From: JAWKTT01 sp041398965
Lineage (GTDB): Bacteria > Planctomycetota > Planctomycetia > Planctomycetales > Planctomycetaceae
Assembly (NCBI GenBank): GCA_041398965.1
Contig: JAWKTT010000009.1
Location: 1-64,000 of the forward strand
Length of the DNA: 64,000 bases
Reading direction: 5' to 3'
Below are positions 17,663-26,260 of the stretch, in pieces. The notes below the pieces were generated by a model that ran no database searches, was not told the origin of the DNA, and worked only from the letters and a program-made list of their open reading frames with translations. Both the position numbers and the translations under genes were made by a program. Positions within the stretch are counted from its first letter, which is position 1, and every line of letters starts with the position of its first letter.

Positions 17663-18301
17663 ATGCCTGCTGATCCCTTCGAACAACAACTGGTCGAGCG
17701 AATTCGCCGTGGTGAGGCGGAGGCGTGGCAAGGGTGCATCGATCGTTACGAAGGACGACTGCTGGCGTTTGCTCGTAGTCGCGTCCGTCAACTCGCTGCT
17801 GCAGAAGACATTGTGCAGGAAACCTTTCTCGGGTTCTTAACATCGCTGCCGAACTACGACACCCGCACGCCGCTCGAGTCGTTTCTCTTCGCCATCGCAG
17901 CTCACAAGATTACCGATCATTTGCGTCGTGAAGGGCGTCGACCGACGTTCTCACTACTCCCCGACGACTCTCACGCCGAATCGGACCGACCCGGCGATGC
18001 CCGTGTGGCGTCATCAATGGCCCGCAGCCACGAGCGTCGCACCGTCGAGGCGGGAGTGCTCGGCGAAGCATTGAGCGAACTCATCACCCGTTGGAAACGA
18101 GATGGCGAATGGGAGCGTTTGATGTGTGCCGAGTTGCTCATCGTTTGCGGCTGGCCGAATAAACAGGTTGCCAGTCGTCTCGGGATTTCCGAGCAAGCGG
18201 TCGCGAATCATAAGCACTTCATCGTCAACAAGCTTCGCGAAGCAGGACTCCGCGCCCGGCTCTCCGCATTCGAACTCGACTCCCTCGGCCTCTCGAACTG
18301 A
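17663..18301 (+). CDS. ECF-type RNA polymerase sigma factor
   Basis: 212 residues. Region 2: YEGRLLAFARSRVRQLAAAEDIVQETFLGFL, ending LFAIAAHKITDHLRREGRR. The region 4 helix-turn-helix is VCGWPNKQVASRLGISEQAVANHKHFIVNKL. The linker is Asp/Ser-rich. No obvious anti-sigma partner adjoins. Planctomycetes carry many such orphan sigma factors. Confidence 0.88.
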   Translation: MPADPFEQQLVERIRRGEAEAWQGCIDRYEGRLLAFARSRVRQLAAAEDIVQETFLGFLTSLPNYDTRTPLESFLFAIAAHKITDHLRREGRRPTFSLLPDDSHAESDRPGDARVASSMARSHERRTVEAGVLGEALSELITRWKRDGEWERLMCAELLIVCGWPNKQVASRLGISEQAVANHKHFIVNKLREAGLRARLSAFELDSLGLSN

Positions 18302-18484
18302 CGCTGAATCGACCTCACAATGACGAATGCTGGACGACGACACCCCCCGGCCCCATCGGTCTTCGCCCAGAACGAAGTCCAAAAGGTTGTCGTGTAATCT
18401 GAGACGGGAAGCGGCGAAAGCAGACCTCCTTGTCTGCGTTCTGTCACCGAAAAGGTCTGGCCTCTGAAGCGGAGGAGGACGGGA

Positions 18485-18784
18485 TTAGAAGCCGAAGCGG
18501 ATCGAGACCCCGCGACCGTAACCACGATTTCCATAGCCACGGTTCCAGTAACCGTAGTTGTTGTTGTAGCCACGATACGACGAGTAATAGCCTCCACCAT
18601 AACCGTACGACTGATACCGCGGCACGGAATAGACCGGGGCATAGCCATAGCTGTAGCTTGGGGCGTAGTAGCCTCCGTAGTGACTGTAACCCCCGTAGCC
18701 GCCGCCGTAGCACTGGGCTTGAGCTGTGGCTCCAAAGAGTGCGAGTCCGCCCGCAGCGATTGCCAACATCAGAAAGCGTTTCAT
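18485..18784 (-). CDS. Secreted Gly/Tyr-rich small protein
   Basis: 99 residues from the ATG at 18784, preceded by AGAGGAC. The signal peptide is MKRFLMLAIAAGGLALFGATAQA. The mature part is low-complexity Gly/Tyr/Ser repeats (GGGYGGYSHYGGYYAP, YGYWNRGYGNRGYGRG). It probably forms an envelope or matrix component; such proteins are common in planctomycetes. No enzymatic features. Confidence 0.72.
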   Translation of the reverse strand: MKRFLMLAIAAGGLALFGATAQAQCYGGGYGGYSHYGGYYAPSYSYGYAPVYSVPRYQSYGYGGGYYSSYRGYNNNYGYWNRGYGNRGYGRGVSIRFGF

Positions 18785-19296
18785 GGTCGTGTCCTCTCGA
18801 AAAAGACCTGTCGACAGCGACCGCCCGACTCTCCAGCAAGAACGTCGCCCCGCTGACAACCTGTCAGGGGTCGCCCTCAACCAGAGATGCGGTCGCGCTG
18901 GTCGATTATACGGCACCAACCATGCCAATCCCAAAACCGACCGATTAACAGCTCCGTATGGCGTCGTAACTAGCACGAAGAACACAGGTTACATCCATCG
19001 GTCTCAATCTATGGAAACCACGACACGCGACGGTGGGTGTGGCAATCTGATCGTGAGTGTCGTCGCATTGATGTCACATGGGAAAGCTTTCCTTCCGATC
19101 GGCCGACTGGATTTGGCATTTTATCGCCGCAATCGAGAAGTTTTCTGAAGAATCGGGCGAGATGGTCACTTCGGATCAAAACGGTCAGCCAGTTGTGCCG
19201 ATGATAAGAGCGAAGCCCTGAAATCGGTTTGTACCGGGAGGGGTCTGTCATCAAGGGATGGTGGGGCCTATTGGTCGCTTCCAGGGAGGGGATTCT
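18785..19296. other. Intergenic region between divergent genes
   Basis: 512 bases between the Gly/Tyr-rich secreted protein (minus) and the SLBB protein (plus). It carries both promoters. No repeat, RNA or additional gene could be supported. Confidence 0.4.
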
Positions 19297-21315
19297 ATGA
19301 GACGCTCGAAACCCGACGCCGTCAGGTTGTGGGTTGCCTGCGCTTCTGTGTTGCTCCTGCACGCGGTTGCCTTCGCACAGACATTGTCCCCTGCAACGAC
19401 CCCTTATCGAGGGCCGTATCAGCCACTTCGCACGTTTCAACAACCTGCGACCCCAATCAATGCCGCCGAGGTTGGTCAACCGATCGCTCCCAAAGCCGAT
19501 GTTCAGACATCGGGGACCATCGCGGTCATCGGGGCAGTCGAGCATCCGGGAACCTTCGCCCTCTCCTCCGGACATCACTATCTCGAAGCGATCAGTGCAG
19601 CGGGAGGACCCAGTGCCGACGCGGATCGCGGCGTAAAAGTCATTCGCCGGGGTCAGGTCTTGATGCCGTTGTTTGACCCCAAGACCACCACCGCAGCCGA
19701 CGCGAAAGAGTTCGGACAACTGCAACCGGGGGACGTCATAGTCGTCCGTCCGAAGATCGGAGTTCGGACCGCTTACGTGGAAACCGATCGTCAGGTCGAT
19801 GCATACGGGCAGTCCCCGGAAGGTCAACGTCCGGCACAGGTCGAGCGTCCAGTTCATGTCGCTTGTCTCGGCCTGATCGACCATCCTGTCGTTCTTTCCG
19901 TCGATCCGCAGAAGCCCGTCTTACGGCTGTTCGTGATGGAAACACTCGGACTGCCGGAGTCTGTTGTGTCACAAGTGAAGCTGTTAGCCGCTGCGGGTGG
20001 AGTACCTCGAGAGGGGCTATTATCCGACGGTTGCACGCTGATCTTTCCCGAACAACTCGCCGCGGGTTCGATGTTGGACCCACAGTTCTCGTTCCCTTCA
20101 CCGAAACCACTCGTCAGCGAACGACGTGAGGTCGTGCAACCGGGGACGCCATTACGAATTCCCGGCGTCCCGTTCCTGGCTCGCGAGACATCAACTTCGA
20201 GATCGACTGATCTGCTGACGTCTCAGCCGCAGACAACCGCCCAACTCCCGCTACCTCAGACAGTCTCCGAACAATCAGACACCGACTTCCGAGCAAACGA
20301 GCCATCGGGGACCACCCCCGTGACGTCGTTGTTCGAGAAGCCGTCCGAGTCGACGCCGGGCCTCGCGTTGAATCCTCGCGAGTCGTTGCCGCGACTCCAT
20401 CGCGGCGTCGTCACTGCGGGGGGACTGCTGAGTGATGGGGACATCTCCCCGACCACACTGACACCGAGTGCCTCGCTCAACACCGGTTCCATCTTCGCAA
20501 GTCAACCATCAATTTCGACAGCCGATCCCTCGACGACCGCAGCACCATCGACCGCAGCAACTCAGGGGAATTCGCTAGTCGCCGGCGTCCCGACACTTGA
20601 GGGTTCGACGACCAGTTGGGGAGAGATACTCACCTCGAACTGGCTGTTAGGGACGCTCGGTGTCATGTCGCTGATTTGCCTGATCGGGGCACAGATTTGG
20701 GGATATCAGCAACGTCGTGCAGCAAACGCAGATGCCTCGCGTCCGACGACAGCCGTAGCATCGACTCCGGCTTTGCCCACCCGAAAAGAGCCGCCGACTC
20801 CACTGGAATTGCTCATCGCCAATCAACTCCCGATCATCGAAGAACCGACTCAGGTCTCTCTGTTGCCTCGATATCAGGGGCGATCGATTGGCGGCAAGAA
20901 GCTTATTATCAACGAAGCCCATGCGGCAGTCCCGGCACCTCACGCCCCGTTCACCCGGTCGCAACGACCTCGACGTGACACACAGGAAGCGGTGGCTGCC
21001 AGCCAACCTGCCGCAACACGTCAGTCGCGTCCCTCAGTCGCGTCACAAGGTGACGCCGCCACGCGATCAGGATCGCTGAACACCTCATCGATGGCAGGAC
21101 TTTCGCCGGGAGAGCCACTCACTTCGCGGTCCGGTCCAACAGAGAACGATCACGCGACGCCAGGGATTCAGTTCAGCAAGGCAGACTTCTCCGCCCAGTA
21201 CGACACCATCCAACCACCCGGCCACACCGGTAGCGACATTCCGCCACGAGTTGCTGATGGGGGGCTGCTCGAACGGGTTCTGTTGGCGGCTCAGCGAGAA
21301 AGGAAGCCATCATGA
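19297..21315 (+). CDS. SLBB-domain envelope protein with C-terminal membrane anchor and cytoplasmic tail
   Basis: 672 residues. Signal peptide at 1-27 (LWVACASVLLLHAVAFA). A first SLBB-type domain (about 70-150; IGAVEHPGTFAL, ISAAGGPSADADRG, LQPGDVIVVRP) and a second (about 185-265; LIDHPVVLSVDPQKPVLRL) resemble polysaccharide-export proteins. A long Ser/Thr/Pro-rich stretch is followed by one membrane helix (about 448-470; LLGTLGVMSLICLIGAQIWG) and a tail of about 200 residues. ATG at 19297 with a GGAGGGG ribosome site. It overlaps the following actin-like gene by ATGA, implying an envelope-to-cytoplasm complex. Confidence 0.75.
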   Translation: MRRSKPDAVRLWVACASVLLLHAVAFAQTLSPATTPYRGPYQPLRTFQQPATPINAAEVGQPIAPKADVQTSGTIAVIGAVEHPGTFALSSGHHYLEAISAAGGPSADADRGVKVIRRGQVLMPLFDPKTTTAADAKEFGQLQPGDVIVVRPKIGVRTAYVETDRQVDAYGQSPEGQRPAQVERPVHVACLGLIDHPVVLSVDPQKPVLRLFVMETLGLPESVVSQVKLLAAAGGVPREGLLSDGCTLIFPEQLAAGSMLDPQFSFPSPKPLVSERREVVQPGTPLRIPGVPFLARETSTSRSTDLLTSQPQTTAQLPLPQTVSEQSDTDFRANEPSGTTPVTSLFEKPSESTPGLALNPRESLPRLHRGVVTAGGLLSDGDISPTTLTPSASLNTGSIFASQPSISTADPSTTAAPSTAATQGNSLVAGVPTLEGSTTSWGEILTSNWLLGTLGVMSLICLIGAQIWGYQQRRAANADASRPTTAVASTPALPTRKEPPTPLELLIANQLPIIEEPTQVSLLPRYQGRSIGGKKLIINEAHAAVPAPHAPFTRSQRPRRDTQEAVAASQPAATRQSRPSVASQGDAATRSGSLNTSSMAGLSPGEPLTSRSGPTENDHATPGIQFSKADFSAQYDTIQPPGHTGSDIPPRVADGGLLERVLLAAQRERKPS

Positions 21316-22382
21316 GTGTTGCTCTCGACATTGGCACGAGTGGCTTTCGATCGCTCCGTCGCCACGAAGGAAGACTGTTTGGACGTCAATGTCCAGCGGT
21401 CTACGTCTCGCTCGCCAACGGAAAAGCTCAGCGTCGTCTGCTCGAACAAGCCGACGTCACCTTCTCGCTTTGCGATGATGCACTCATCGTAACCGGCTCA
21501 CATGCTCTCGACGTTTCGGAATCTCTGAATCTCCCGACCATACCGCTTCTCCCCGAAGGACAACTGCCGACTCAAGACCCGCTCAGTCGACAAGTTGCGG
21601 CGGCTCTAATCGACGCCATCCTGCCAGTCGCAATGCAGTCTGGCGTTACGACAAATACCGGAACCACGAACACAGCGTCGCCAATCTGCACTCTGATTGT
21701 TCCCGGAAATCCCCAAAGCGAGGGGAGTCCGGAGCTCGAATTCTTCGCGAGACTCGTCCGGCTCAAAGGGTACGATCCCGTCATCCTGAGTGCCGGTCAT
21801 GCGATTGCATTGGCCGAACTCGGTCGAGAAAGTTTCACCGGAGTCGGCATCAGTCTCGGTGCGACATTTTCATCGATCTGCCTGACCCATCGCGGACAGG
21901 TGTTGTCGGAAGCAACGCTCCCAGTCGGGACAAACGGCATTGATCAAGCCATCGCCCAACGACTCAACCGCTTCCTGTGGGATGCCGCTGGCAATCGTTA
22001 CTTCGACCTCTTTGCTGCGAAGTCGCTGCGTGAAAAGCTCCGTCTTCCCGTTCCTGCAAACGCTAATGACGACTGGAGACTCACCAGCCAGCTTATCGAC
22101 AATTCGATTACGACGATCGGTCGAGAACTTGGCCGCATGTTGACTCGACAAAAGCACCTCACAACCACCGACAGTGGACCGCTGCCGGTCGTACTCAGCG
22201 GTGGGCTGACACGATCGGTCGGATTCGAGGAGTTTGTGCAGTCTCGCTGGCAACAACTTCCCGGTTTGCAATCGCTCGGGACAATGCGAATCGCCAACGA
22301 CTCCGTCTGGACCGCAGCCCGCGGCTGCCTCATCGCCGCCGAAGTCGAAGCCACCCCCGCCCCCATCTCCCGCGCCGCCTGA
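21312..22382 (+). CDS. Actin-like ATPase superfamily protein
   Basis: 356 residues with the actin/Hsp70/FtsA nucleotide fold: phosphate 1 motif ALDIGTSGFRSLRRHEGRLF at the N-terminus, phosphate 2 motif GVGISLGATFSSICLTHRG (about 178-196), and adenosine motif PVVLSGGLTRSVGFEEFV (about 295-312). It is not clearly MreB, FtsA or PilM by sequence. Start overlaps the SLBB gene by four bases. The pairing of an SLBB protein bearing a cytoplasmic tail with a cytoskeletal-type ATPase suggests that the ATPase positions or powers an envelope assembly. Confidence 0.75.
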   Translation: MSVALDIGTSGFRSLRRHEGRLFGRQCPAVYVSLANGKAQRRLLEQADVTFSLCDDALIVTGSHALDVSESLNLPTIPLLPEGQLPTQDPLSRQVAAALIDAILPVAMQSGVTTNTGTTNTASPICTLIVPGNPQSEGSPELEFFARLVRLKGYDPVILSAGHAIALAELGRESFTGVGISLGATFSSICLTHRGQVLSEATLPVGTNGIDQAIAQRLNRFLWDAAGNRYFDLFAAKSLREKLRLPVPANANDDWRLTSQLIDNSITTIGRELGRMLTRQKHLTTTDSGPLPVVLSGGLTRSVGFEEFVQSRWQQLPGLQSLGTMRIANDSVWTAARGCLIAAEVEATPAPISRAA

Positions 22383-22384
22383 CC

Positions 22385-22663
22385 TCACCCTAAATCGGTG
22401 ACTGTCGGAAGCCGCCCGCTCTCGGGTTCGACCACTTCGTCGATCGCTTCTCTCGCCAACCGCCGCCACAGGGGGACCCACAAGATGTACTGCACGGCCG
22501 AGAGCCCCAACAGCACCGCCAGTCCCAGCATGGCCGAGCCGAGTCCTGCATAGAACAGAAAAAACAAAGGGACTCCCGCCACCAACAAGCCAAACGCCAC
22601 GCCACCCCACGTTCCCCAGAAACGTATCGCCGAAGCCCGCTGGTCTGGAAGTGGTTCTGTCAT
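22385..22663 (-). CDS. Small two-helix membrane protein
   Basis: 92 residues from the ATG at 22663 (MTEPLPDQRAS). Two hydrophobic helices: GGVAFGLLVAGVPLFFLFYAG and LGLAVLLGLSAVQYILWVPLW. The cytoplasmic tail is acidic (EAIDEVVEPESG). No family recognised. Convergent with the actin-like gene, which ends two bases away. Confidence 0.62.
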   Translation of the reverse strand: MTEPLPDQRASAIRFWGTWGGVAFGLLVAGVPLFFLFYAGLGSAMLGLAVLLGLSAVQYILWVPLWRRLAREAIDEVVEPESGRLPTVTDLG

Positions 22664-22890
22664 CGTTTCCCGACGTCTGTTGTCGCGACCATTGAAGGAG
22701 GAAACGCCCCACGATCGATGGGCACACGAACAAGTGTATTCTCGCTGGATAAACGTCGCCATGTCGATGCGATATCGTTCGATCAAGACGGACAGTTGTC
22801 GTGATAGTTTGGTGTGTTGGCGTTCACGATAGCTGTTGTGACGAATACAATGGCCCGTGTCTAAAACAGTCCTCAATCAGGAGCAGATCC

Positions 22891-23157
22891 TTGCCTCTTG
22901 CGCAGGCACCATCACGGCTCTTCGATGAAATCGCCGAACTCATCGCCTCTGCCCCTACCCCCCGGCAGATTCTCGACTTTCGCCCCTCTGAGGCCGCCGT
23001 CCAGCGAGCGTCCGAGTTGCTCGAACTCAATCGGCAGGGAAGCCTGGATGAGGAACTCCGGCAGGAACTCGACCAGTTTGAACAGGCAGAACTTTTAATG
23101 CGCCTCATCAAAGCCCGCATCCGCTCCGGCCAAGACCCTCAAGCGAGGCCCGAGTGA
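22891..23157 (+). CDS. Small helical protein upstream of HNH nuclease
   Basis: 88 residues from a TTG start preceded by AGGAG at about 22880. It is all-helical: RLFDEIAELIASAPTPRQILDFRPSEAAVQRASELLELNRQG, then a Glu/Leu-rich C-terminal helix. It overlaps the HNH gene by ATGA-type coupling (23154-23157). The arrangement, a short helical protein followed by an HNH protein, resembles recurring bacterial pairs; the role is unknown. Confidence 0.7.
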   Translation: MPLAQAPSRLFDEIAELIASAPTPRQILDFRPSEAAVQRASELLELNRQGSLDEELRQELDQFEQAELLMRLIKARIRSGQDPQARPE

Positions 23158-23570
23158 GCGAATACGTCCCGGCAGCCCTGTGTCGACTCGTACGCGAGCG
23201 GGCCAATCAGTGTTGTGAGTACTGCCAGATCCACGAAGACGACGCCTTCCTGCCTCACGAACCGGATCATGTCATTGCCGTCAGACATGGTGGTGAAACG
23301 CTGGAGTCCAATCTGGCATGGACATGTTTCGTCTGCAACCGCGCCAAGGGAAGTGACCTCTCTTCCGTCGACAACGTGACCGGGCAAATCGTCCGCCTGT
23401 TCAATCGTCGCAGCGATCTTTGGAATGATCACTTCAGAATGGAGCCGGACGGACGAATGTTACCGCAAACGGAAATCGGTCGCGTCACCGAATTCCTATT
23501 TAAGCTCAATCGGGCCGAAGCCAGGGAAATCCGCCGGACGTTGACAAACTCGCGACGAAAGCCCAAGTAG
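23154..23570 (+). CDS. HNH endonuclease
   Basis: 138 residues. The beta-beta-alpha-metal HNH motif is clear: zinc ligands CEYCQ and CFVCNRAKG flank DHVIAVRHGGET (His of the active site) and the Asn in LESNLAWT. C-terminal extension of about 60 residues. Probable metal-dependent DNA nuclease, coupled to the preceding small gene. Could act in defence or repair; the sequence does not decide. Confidence 0.85.
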   Translation: MSEYVPAALCRLVRERANQCCEYCQIHEDDAFLPHEPDHVIAVRHGGETLESNLAWTCFVCNRAKGSDLSSVDNVTGQIVRLFNRRSDLWNDHFRMEPDGRMLPQTEIGRVTEFLFKLNRAEAREIRRTLTNSRRKPK

Positions 23571-23587
23571 CCTCTCGATAACGGACG

Positions 23588-23794
23588 CTATTTGCCTTTT
23601 CGCATGCTGGCAAAGCCTTTCAGACCTTGGTCTGTTTCGAGCGCCTTGACCTGATTCGGCCCTCTTTGGAGTTGCTGCATAAGCTCCTGCTCTGCCACCA
23701 AATCCACAGGTTCTTCGACTGGAGGAGAATCAGCCTCCACACAACCCGTCATCGCAGAAAAGAAAAGCAACAGCGTGATCGTCAAAGTTCGCAC
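23588..23794 (-). CDS. Small lipoprotein
   Basis: About 68 residues from a GTG at 23794; the frame continues to an ATG at 23848, but the signal fits the shorter form. Lipoprotein signal RTLTITLLLFFSAMTGC with lipobox AMTGC, then an acidic mature part ending GLKGFASMRKGK. No domain recognised. Confidence 0.55.
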   Translation of the reverse strand: MRTLTITLLLFFSAMTGCVEADSPPVEEPVDLVAEQELMQQLQRGPNQVKALETDQGLKGFASMRKGK

Positions 23795-23898
23795 GAGATG
23801 TCCCCGTTGTGAAAAAAGGAAGTAATGTCCGGCCTGCTGTCTGGACATTTACCAAGGCGAATGCCTCGATACGATCTGCATACTGAACTCTTGTTTTG

Positions 23899-24357
23899 CT
23901 ACTGCTGGGAGGCCATCAGGTTAATTGTTTCTCCGGTCGGGAGGGTTACGGTCATCGTGTCGTAGGTCCAGACCTTGTCGACTCCTGTTCCTGCGGCACG
24001 AACCGTTGCGGTCCCTTTGGGGCCACTGATGTCATAGGTGATATCAGCCGTCTTCTTGTTGTTGTTGATTTGGAGGTTCCCCTGCACGAGGAACCCTGCC
24101 TCAATCGGCTCCCCCAACGCATCGATCACATCGGGATGCGACTTCGCCGCAAGGAGTGAGTCGACGTAGGGAGCCGAGTCTTTGAGTGTCCCCATGATAA
24201 AGACAAAGAATCCGCCACATCCCCCGCAGCACACCAGCAGCACGACGACTGGAAGGCACCCGAACAGCAACCACCATTTCAGATTCGACCCCTCCTTCTT
24301 CACCGGCTCATCACCAAAAGAGTCCCGCTGCGGGTCATGAAATTCATCGCTATTCAT
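23899..24357 (-). CDS. Cytochrome c oxidase assembly factor Coa1-like membrane protein
   Basis: 152 residues. One membrane helix (about 27-56; WWLLFGCLPVVVLLVCCGGCGG) is followed by a TIM21/Coa1-like domain: LLAAKSHPDVIDALGEPIEAGF, then NNNKKTADITYDISGPKGTATVRAAG. In bacteria this fold is found in many small membrane proteins of unknown role; no oxidase genes are nearby, so the name describes fold and not function. Confidence 0.7.
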   Translation of the reverse strand: MNSDEFHDPQRDSFGDEPVKKEGSNLKWWLLFGCLPVVVLLVCCGGCGGFFVFIMGTLKDSAPYVDSLLAAKSHPDVIDALGEPIEAGFLVQGNLQINNNKKTADITYDISGPKGTATVRAAGTGVDKVWTYDTMTVTLPTGETINLMASQQ

Positions 24358-24613
24358 CGTATTCTCGCGCTAGCCAAGCGGGGTCCGTCATAGGGCCTGT
24401 TCAGAAGGCATCCACCGGAACAGGGTCGGCAATTCGTCGTTAAATGGTTGAGATCAACGGATTCCAACATTCCCAAGAGTATCCCTATTTGCGACAATCT
24501 CCGCCAGTACACAATCAATCGGTTGGGCATCTTGTCACAACGGGACCATCTTTATCGGACAAGCGACCAATCCTATTCTCACCACGATTGAAAACACCTT
24601 CGGATACGACAAC

Positions 24614-24883
24614 ATGATTAAGCGATACAACAACATCAGTCTCGCAGTGGCAGCTCCGGGCATTATCATGCAGGTCGCGGGCCGCTTCATGATGCAAGGC
24701 GAACAGGAGGTTCTCGGCGTATTCACAGTCATCGGCGGAACGGTGCTGGTGCTCGTGGGATTCGCCTACTATGCGAAGGCGAAAGGTAGAAGTCCAGTAT
24801 GGTGTCTCGCAGCATTCCTTTCAGTGGCCGGTCTAGTCATACTCAGCCAACTTCGAGATGACTCGGGTGTGGATGAAGTCTAA
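24614..24883 (+). CDS. Small three-helix membrane protein
   Basis: 89 residues, mostly hydrophobic: helices at about 9-26, 35-53 (FTVIGGTVLVLVGFAYY) and 62-79. Ends SQLRDDSGVDEV. No family recognised. It stands alone in a lower-density accessory stretch. Confidence 0.6.
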   Translation: MIKRYNNISLAVAAPGIIMQVAGRFMMQGEQEVLGVFTVIGGTVLVLVGFAYYAKAKGRSPVWCLAAFLSVAGLVILSQLRDDSGVDEV

Positions 24884-24957
24884 TGCCATGACTTGATCGC
24901 ACGTCAGGGCGGATTGTCTTCGATCGCGAAGGAGACTTGATTGCCGCTTGACGCACT

Positions 24958-25203
24958 CTACATCGACTTTGCCGCCAGTGATCGCGATACCACGACACCC
25001 TTCACATGCCCGACCCAGTCCGCTTTGACTTCGACGAGATACCCCGCGTACACAGAGTCCTGCAACCAAGCTTTACATTCTTCGACCTCGACTACAGTCC
25101 AGTTCGGAAGTAAGCAAGCCACAGAGCGACGTTCTCCGATTATGTCGTGAAGTTCACTCCATGCCTTAATCCATCGCATTTCCAGTTCGGGATTTGTAGT
25201 CAT
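24958..25203 (-). CDS. Hypothetical protein (third gene of short minus-strand operon)
   Basis: 81 residues from the ATG at 25203. Soluble and Trp-rich (MRWIKAWSELHDIIGERRS, VVEVEECKAWLQDSVYAGYLVEV). No family recognised. The start lies inside the 3' end of the preceding short frame (25166-25378), so the three frames at 24958-25845 form an overlapping set. Confidence 0.5.
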   Translation of the reverse strand: MTTNPELEMRWIKAWSELHDIIGERRSVACLLPNWTVVEVEECKAWLQDSVYAGYLVEVKADWVGHVKGVVVSRSLAAKSM

Positions 25204-25378
25204 CAAGCACCCTCCCGCTCACCTCCGTCGCGTAGGCCGAACCTTCCATCGAGAGTTCCGGCTGCGGCGAACCTGAAATCAGTTTCGGGTTTCCGTAGAG
25301 CAAAGTCAACCGCCCAAATGGCGGCAATCCGCCAACACCATTGCCCGAACTCCCAATCGTTGGCACGACGGAACTCAC
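25166..25378 (-). CDS. Short hypothetical frame, overlapping
   Basis: 70 residues from a GTG whose bases overlap the stop of the upstream gene (GTGA). Gly/Pro/Ser-rich N-terminus, then LYGNPKLISGSPQPEL. No family recognised. The GTGA overlap favours a real gene, but its composition is not decisive and it also overlaps the downstream gene. Confidence 0.35.
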   Translation of the reverse strand: MSSVVPTIGSSGNGVGGLPPFGRLTLLYGNPKLISGSPQPELSMEGSAYATEVSGRVLDDYKSRTGNAMD

Positions 25379-25845
25379 GGTAGATTCTTTTTCCGGATAT
25401 CGTTTATTGAAAGATTCATCAAGGGTTCACCGTTGTTCACGTCGCACACGAACAGGCCGAAGCAATCAAGCATAGCGAAGAAACAATAGATATTTGCGTC
25501 GTCCACCTGCACCTCGAATAGCTCGCGAGCGATTGCCCCTGAGGTGTAAATATCATGTATCGCGCTAGAGTGAATTGATGTTCTCGCCTCCCATGCTGCG
25601 ACTTTATCATTCGGCTTGTGCCTGATGACTAGGACCGCCGTAGACATTAAGTCGTCCTTGTAGATGGCGTCGACGATAAATTCATGAAGTCCCCGCTTTA
25701 AAGTAAGCGGAAGTTCCCGGATGGACTCAGTGCGTGTCGCACCGGGGAGCGTCCTTGCGAAATTGGGCAAGGGATGTATTCCAGCCGCCGACGGCGGGAT
25801 CGTGAGCGGCAAACTGAATAGTGAAATCCGCCTGCGATACGACAC
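25375..25845 (-). CDS. Hypothetical protein (first gene of short minus-strand operon)
   Basis: 156 residues from a GTG start. Beta-rich pattern; residues 60-150 contain VVDAIYKDDL-like and FEVQVDDANIYCFFAMLDCFGLFVCDVNNGEP segments, compatible with a small globular domain. No family recognised. It is the first of three overlapping minus-strand frames and may be a laterally acquired orphan unit. Confidence 0.5.
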   Translation of the reverse strand: MSYRRRISLFSLPLTIPPSAAGIHPLPNFARTLPGATRTESIRELPLTLKRGLHEFIVDAIYKDDLMSTAVLVIRHKPNDKVAAWEARTSIHSSAIHDIYTSGAIARELFEVQVDDANIYCFFAMLDCFGLFVCDVNNGEPLMNLSINDIRKKNLP

Positions 25846-26260
25846 CCCTTTAACAGTGTGCTACACCATCTCGGGAAGTTCAAGCCCGTATCTGTTTGGA
25901 AGGCGTTTCTCAAACGCCTTTAGATCGGCATGTCGGTGAGAAGAATGGGCGTCATTGTAAATGGATCCTCGCACAGCCGCTCCCACTCGACCGCACCATC
26001 CGTATTATGACGAGATGATTCCGAGACTTGCTCGCCCGGTACCTGCAAGTGTCTCCGGCAGCAACCTTCGCTCAGGTTCATCGCAGCTCAACAGGAACAG
26101 AAGAGGCAACAAGAGACCGCACGGCAGCAGTCGTTCACGGTTGTTCGATAAACAGCAGCACTCGCAGTGGACTCGCGATGGAACTGGTAATGCCCACAAC
26201 CCATCCTGCGTTACACAGGGCCTACAGGAAAACGTGGTTTTTCAAACGGAGGGGCGTCAG
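25846..26260. other. Intergenic region with hairpin
   Basis: 415 bases. A strong inverted repeat AAGGCGTTT-CTC-AAACGCCTT lies at 25900-25921. Open frames on both strands here look non-coding by composition. It probably contains the promoter of the 25845 operon. Confidence 0.4.
25900..25921. terminator. Perfect short hairpin (terminator-like)
   Basis: AAGGCGTTTCTCAAACGCCT with a nine-base stem and a three-base loop, but without a clear T-run on either side. It may end minus-strand transcription from the WD40 gene, which stops 340 bases away. Assignment as a terminator is weak. Confidence 0.35.
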
